Below, piece by piece: positions 60,020 to 64,000 of a DNA stretch of 64,000 nucleotides. The notes under the pieces are model-generated. The model saw nothing but the letters and a program-made list of their open reading frames with translations, made no database searches and was not told the origin of the DNA. The position numbers were made by a program, and so were the translations under genes. This DNA is from Annona cherimola. Taxonomy: Eukaryota > Streptophyta > Magnoliopsida > Magnoliales > Annonaceae. The stretch's first letter is position 1. Each line of letters opens with the position of its first letter. The stretch covers positions 23,727,335 to 23,791,334 of the forward strand of contig CM059977.1 of assembly GCA_030490835.1 (NCBI GenBank). The letters run 5' to 3'.

Positions 60020-60310
60020 ATAATATATATTTGTTCGAAAATTTATTAATAGAATTGTTAGTTTAGCTATATTTAATATATAAATTAAGTTTTATCATTT
60101 TTTAAATATGTATTTATTTTGAATTTTTAAATGTATGAGTATTTTACTCATTTTAAATTGTCAAAAATAACTAAAAACTATTATATTTAAAAATCCAAAA
60201 TAAAAACATACAACTACAAGTTTCCAAAAATAATAAAACTTAATTTATATATTAAAAAATTAACGATTTTACAAAATAAAAAATAAAAATAAATGAAAAG
60301 TAATGTTTTT
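60020..60310. mobile_element. Foldback MITE (common core)
   Basis: TTTAATATATAAATTAAGTT then TTATCATTTTT is mirrored by AATAATAAAACTTAATTTAT at 60229-60248. Short arms, no ORF. Confidence 0.5.
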
Positions 60311-60569
60311 GGCTTGGTCCCAAATGAGGAAACTTGCAACCGGGGGTAAAAGACCATACGCCCTTTTTAATTATTATGGCCGATTACTTGTACGTCAAAT
60401 CCATTTATTATTTGTGGGGAGCTTAATCAATTCAGTTAGACACCAATCCAATCCATGGCCTATTACAGCCGGCAGATTTTGAAGGCTGATGTGGGCCGTT
60501 GAACAGAGACTAATGCATGGTCCGGAGCCAATGACGAAAGGCATAAAGGTATAGATTCTCTAAAACCAA

Positions 60570-60700
60570 TGTCATTTTCTAGGATTTTTGGACCCCTACA
60601 TCACCATAGATATATGATATATCATCGGGCAGAGGAGAACTGTTGGGCAGATATATTAACAGCCCTGGCTCATACGTCAGTCGTCAGTTGCCCTTTGGTT
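60570..60700 (+). pseudogene. Possible RNase H fragment of a retroelement
   Basis: The plus frame reads HRYMIYHRAEENCWADILTA then LAHTSVV. It resembles the HIxREANxxADxLAxxAH end of the RNase H-like (RVT_3) domain common in plant LINE-derived proteins. It is very short, with no upstream reverse transcriptase. Confidence 0.3.
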
Positions 60701-62160
60701 TGTAGTACGTGTTTTTGTGAACAGGAACATTCCCTCGTTCCGAGGATTTTCAGGGCCCGATTTTCCCACCCGGTGTTCGTTACTGCCCCATTTTTGTAGA
60801 CCACAAACGCATATGTTGGGAAGGTGCTGAAAGACCATTTTCATGGAAATGGACGGCGGATTGGCCGACTTGGGGGCCCGCGTATTGAAGAAGCCGTCCC
60901 TTGTGCCGCCCAGCTTGCTGAGCTGGCATCGGGACAGCGACGGACATCCGAGGCGAGCCGTGGGACGTCGCACGTGGGGCCATATGGACACGTGCAGCCG
61001 ACCTGAAAGAAGGGTTCGGTCGACACGCTGTAAGAGCTACCCGGGCATTCCCGGGGCCACAGGCACGGTCTGACACTAAGATATTGAATCCGTCGACTGG
61101 AGTAGTGGACTTTTCGAATCAACGAGGTGGATCTCTCCAATGAGTTGGTTGCATGCAACCCGTGGACTTTTTCAACGGTAAACGTTTTACTTAAATCTAA
61201 ATTAATTACAATATTAATTAATATAAACCTATTTATCATTTTGAAAATTATATAGATTAGAAACTTATGAAAGAGTAAGACATTCACTGGCAGATTTTAA
61301 TGATTTCATATGCACTTTCAAATGATTTTGACTTTTTTCAATGGGTTGTGAGAAATTTATGTTAATATTGTTCTTTTCTTTTTTTTTTTTTTTTTCCGTT
61401 TTTTATGCTCGCTCGCTATGCTTGTTGTGTCCAATTTCTCAGTAAACCGAAGATCTGGGCCGTTAATCTTTGCCTAATCCTTGTGGTTTTTAAACTTCAA
61501 TCCAAAAATCTTCCCATTATTTTTTCTAATCATCGCTTTCCTAACTAGTCCTGGCCGGTGAAAACATGTGATTGACACTTGTATCAATTGCGAACTCCAC
61601 ATCTTTTCCGACCCTCGAAAATACTTTAAAAGGAAACATGTCATTTAAAATGTTTGCTTAAATGCCGATGAATAAAAATACCGATGAGCTATACTAATAA
61701 AAAGAAATGATGCATTACGTCCGGACATAATTTCCTTCCTCAATTTTCATGAAGTCGGTTCTTTCGGGCTTTCTGGCTTCTGCAATCGTAAACTATTTGC
61801 AATTGCAACTCGAAATCAGAAGATAATAACATACTCGAGTGGAAAAAGATAAGGAAAAGCTGAGGACAGTCTCAAGATGGCAGATATTTGCAGGGACGTT
61901 CAATGTGGGCAAGAGAGAAAATTTTACCAGAAAATTAATCAGAAAAAATTAGTGCTGACTACTCAAGCCAAGCTGTAGTGATACTGATGGATGCTTCTTA
62001 TTGCTCCATAAAGACTTGCTTTGTGATTCAAATGCACACTCTTTTTATTGTGTAACTTCCAATTTAATGATGATCAATCAATGGGAAAAAGAAATTATAA
62101 CGGTTACTGTGATTCAACTATAAAAATTCGTCAAAAATGACAATTTCACTAGTGAGATGA
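60701..62160. other. Intergenic DNA, 3' side of the kinase gene
   Basis: 60730-61080 is GC-rich with overlapping ORFs on both strands but no recognisable domain. The last few hundred bases are probably the 3' UTR of the minus-strand kinase gene. Confidence 0.35.
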
Positions 62161-62166
62161 ACTCAA

Positions 62167-63915
62167 TTATGTGCCATAGCCATTCTCAGCTGAGTAGCAG
62201 ATTCCTCGACGGTTGCTCTCTCTTTCAGTGTAAATTCCTTTCAATGCTTCAAGGGCTCTGTGAGAGCGGTCTATTCTTGTTCCCGAGTTCGAAAAGTTCT
62301 GACCCTTCATATGGCTGCTCCGGCTACCAGTTGAATCAGCAGCTGTACCAGAGTGCAATAGAAAACTTGAATTGTTCAGGCGCCCACTTCGGCTGCCAAC
62401 TGAATCAATGTCAAAACCAGTGAGCTCTCTCAGAGATAAGCTGTTAATTCGCTCACTTCGGCTGCCAACTGAATCGATGCTGAAGACACCCAACTGCTGC
62501 GGGGTCAAACTGTTCATTCGCTCGCTTCGGCTGCCAAAAGTATCAACATTGCAACTAGCATGTCTTTGAAGGTTGGAAGTTCTTGTGTGATTGCCGCCCC
62601 TGCCAAAAGACTTTGCACTGTAACTGGCATGATGCTGCAGATTTAAAAAGCTCCTGCGCCCATTTCTGTTGCTCAGTGGATCAATGTTGAAACATGGATC
62701 TGCCACAGCATCTCCTTCTATTATCCTTAGTACCTGGCTCAGAATGAGAAAAATATGTAAAAAAAATAAAATAAAATAATAATAATAATAATAAAACCAA
62801 CGTTTGAATATTTTCTTTATGCATTCTTGAACAGCTTTTCACTTGGAATTTAGATGTGCTTTTTAAGTGTTGGGTGCATGATTTAGCCGAGTGTGCATTT
62901 GGTGCATTGTCCAATTGCATTGAAACCATTCCTCTAATAGAAATTCATAATTTCAAGTCATCCATTTCTTTGACAGCATTGACAGTGCATGAAAGTATCA
63001 ACCTTCTCAAATTAGTCAAAACATCAGCAGAAAGGATATACCTTTGACATGTTTGGTCGATCAAGTGGATCACGGCGCAGACACAGAGATGCAGCATGGA
63101 CCATGCTTTGCACTTGGTGGGACAAAAGCTGAAGCTGGTAGAAATCCAATTGGGGGTCAAGCAACTGATCAAAGGCTACGGTTTGTACTTCTTCTGATTC
63201 AAGTAGAGGACGTGCCCATTCTACCAGGAATTGCTGTCCCTCAGGCCGAGACATGTCAATGGCTTTCCGACCTGTAATTAACTCCAGTAGAACCACACCA
63301 AATGCATAAATATCAGCCTTCTCTGTTATCCTCCCGCTCTCTGCATACTCCGGCGCCAGGTACCTGAACATAGTAAATTGTATTTTCATTTTTCTGAGTG
63401 GCTGACTGTAAATTTCCATCAAGCTCGCTGAGCTGAATCAATCCCAGCCCAATAGACCTGCTGCCTAAATGCTCACTGAACCAAATTCTAGTGATTTCTA
63501 GCTGCAGCCAATAAAGTTTAGGCCATTTTGGCTCAGGAAATACCAGAGGAAGTGGCTATTCTTGTTTGGCTACATAACAGCGTTTGTCTTTCTGAAAATC
63601 TTGTCTGCAGAAAGAACAATCATTTCACAGATTTGTGCATGTCTTAAATCATAATCAAAGCATTTAATGGGTCATTCAAATGCGTTACAATATGCCCCGG
63701 ATTCTCTCTAAGAACATTAAAAGGGTGGTTTCTTTGTGCACCATGACCAAAATTCTCATCATTTTTCACATGGAAAGATTTTTATTTCGGTTATTATCAT
63801 CATTTTTCACATGGAAAGATCTTGTTCCAGTAATTTACCCCAATGTGCCTATGACACGTGTCTCCACATCAAGGTCACTATTTGGGTGCCATCTGGCGAG
63901 GCCAAAATCTCCAAC
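62167..63915 (-). CDS. USP-type receptor-like cytoplasmic kinase, C-terminal three exons (partial)
   Basis: Exons on the minus strand: 63915-63839, 63363-63042, 62733-62167, joined by GT-AG introns with matching phases (GG|G forms the Gly before YLAPEY). The protein reads VGDFGLARWHPNSDLDVETR, VIGT, then YLAPEYAESGRITEKADIYA, FGVVLLELITGRKAIDMSRP, EGQQFLVEWARPLL, and HAASLCLRRDPLDRPNMSK then VLRIIEGD. The combination DFGLARW.P..D..VETRVIGT, YLAPEYA.SG and GRKA.D..RP.GQQ is characteristic of the plant family annotated as inactive kinase SELMODRAFT_444075-like (At1g55200/At3g13690), which carries an N-terminal universal-stress/adenine-nucleotide hydrolase-like domain. The DFG aspartate is present; the HRD region is beyond the right edge. 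The last 190 residues contain six 23-residue repeats. The stop is at 62167. Confidence 0.87.
62275..62685 (-). repeat. Six 69-bp coding repeats in the kinase tail
   Basis: Units start at 62685 (IDPLSNRNGRR), 62616 (AKSFGRGGNHT), 62547 (VDTFGSRSERM), 62478 (IDSVGSRSERI), 62409 (IDSVGSRSGRL) and 62340 (ADSTGSRSSHM). The first five are exactly 23 codons and the last is 22. The shared core is (I/V/A)DS.GSRS.R....L. The frame is kept throughout. Confidence 0.85.
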
Positions 63916-64000
63916 CTGAGAAGAGAGATTAGATGAGATAATAACCTTGTAAAAAAAATATAATATAACTCATTGCTTTGTCCAGATTATCAGTTATATA

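Noticed and set aside
60677..61287. Overlapping ORFs up to 148 codons on both strands
   Set aside because: GC-rich patch with shadows in several frames and no recognisable domain. Only a short RNase H-like stretch just upstream was kept, at low confidence.

Overview
This is a window of plant nuclear DNA, almost certainly from an angiosperm. It has GT-AG introns, a receptor kinase with a galacturonan-binding ectodomain, a JINGUBANG-type WD40 gene, a land-plant USP/kinase gene, and a FAR1-type Mutator transposase. Between the few genes lies AT-rich DNA packed with short transposons. I cannot name the species.

Layout. 1-287 is the 5' end of a WAK-like receptor kinase (minus strand, runs off the left edge). 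0.9-18.3 kb is gene-poor. It holds foldback MITEs, copies of a family that sits in (TA)n tracts, a hAT-like element (8780-9475), Tourist-like MITEs and a decayed S-domain/CRK-type receptor kinase (about 14660-15830, minus). 18382-28170 is the main feature: a 9.8-kb Mutator-like element (MULE) with ~530-bp terminal inverted repeats and a perfect 9-bp target duplication (TTTTTTAAG). It carries a FAR1-type MULE transposase (minus), a separate GRF-zinc-finger/coiled-coil/membrane protein gene (minus), a 141-bp minisatellite, and a complete multi-exon copy of a host gene for the PDZ-rubredoxin protein ENH1 (plus). 28.2-56 kb is again repeats: a probable solo LTR (29959-31198), a TRIM retrotransposon (42749-43359), nested foldback elements, SINE-like pieces and Tourist-like MITEs. 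56386-57672 is an intact single-exon JINGUBANG-like gene with G-box and TATA. 62167-63915 holds the last three visible exons of a USP-domain-type receptor-like kinase (minus, runs off the right edge), whose C-terminal tail is built of six 23-residue repeats.

How the MULE fits together. The left TIR faces the captured ENH1 gene and the right TIR faces the transposase, so both TIRs are placed to act as inward promoters. Each TIR contains six exact copies of TGCGATCTGG (either orientation) among CT/GA tracts, which are candidate transposase-binding sites. The element is decaying. The transposase has an in-frame stop before its third catalytic acidic residue and a later frameshift. The ENH1 copy has an in-frame TAA in its PDZ region and a GT-to-GG change at one splice donor. 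The GRF gene looks open.

Everything here was read by eye from the sequence. Family names come from recognised motifs, and no database search was run.
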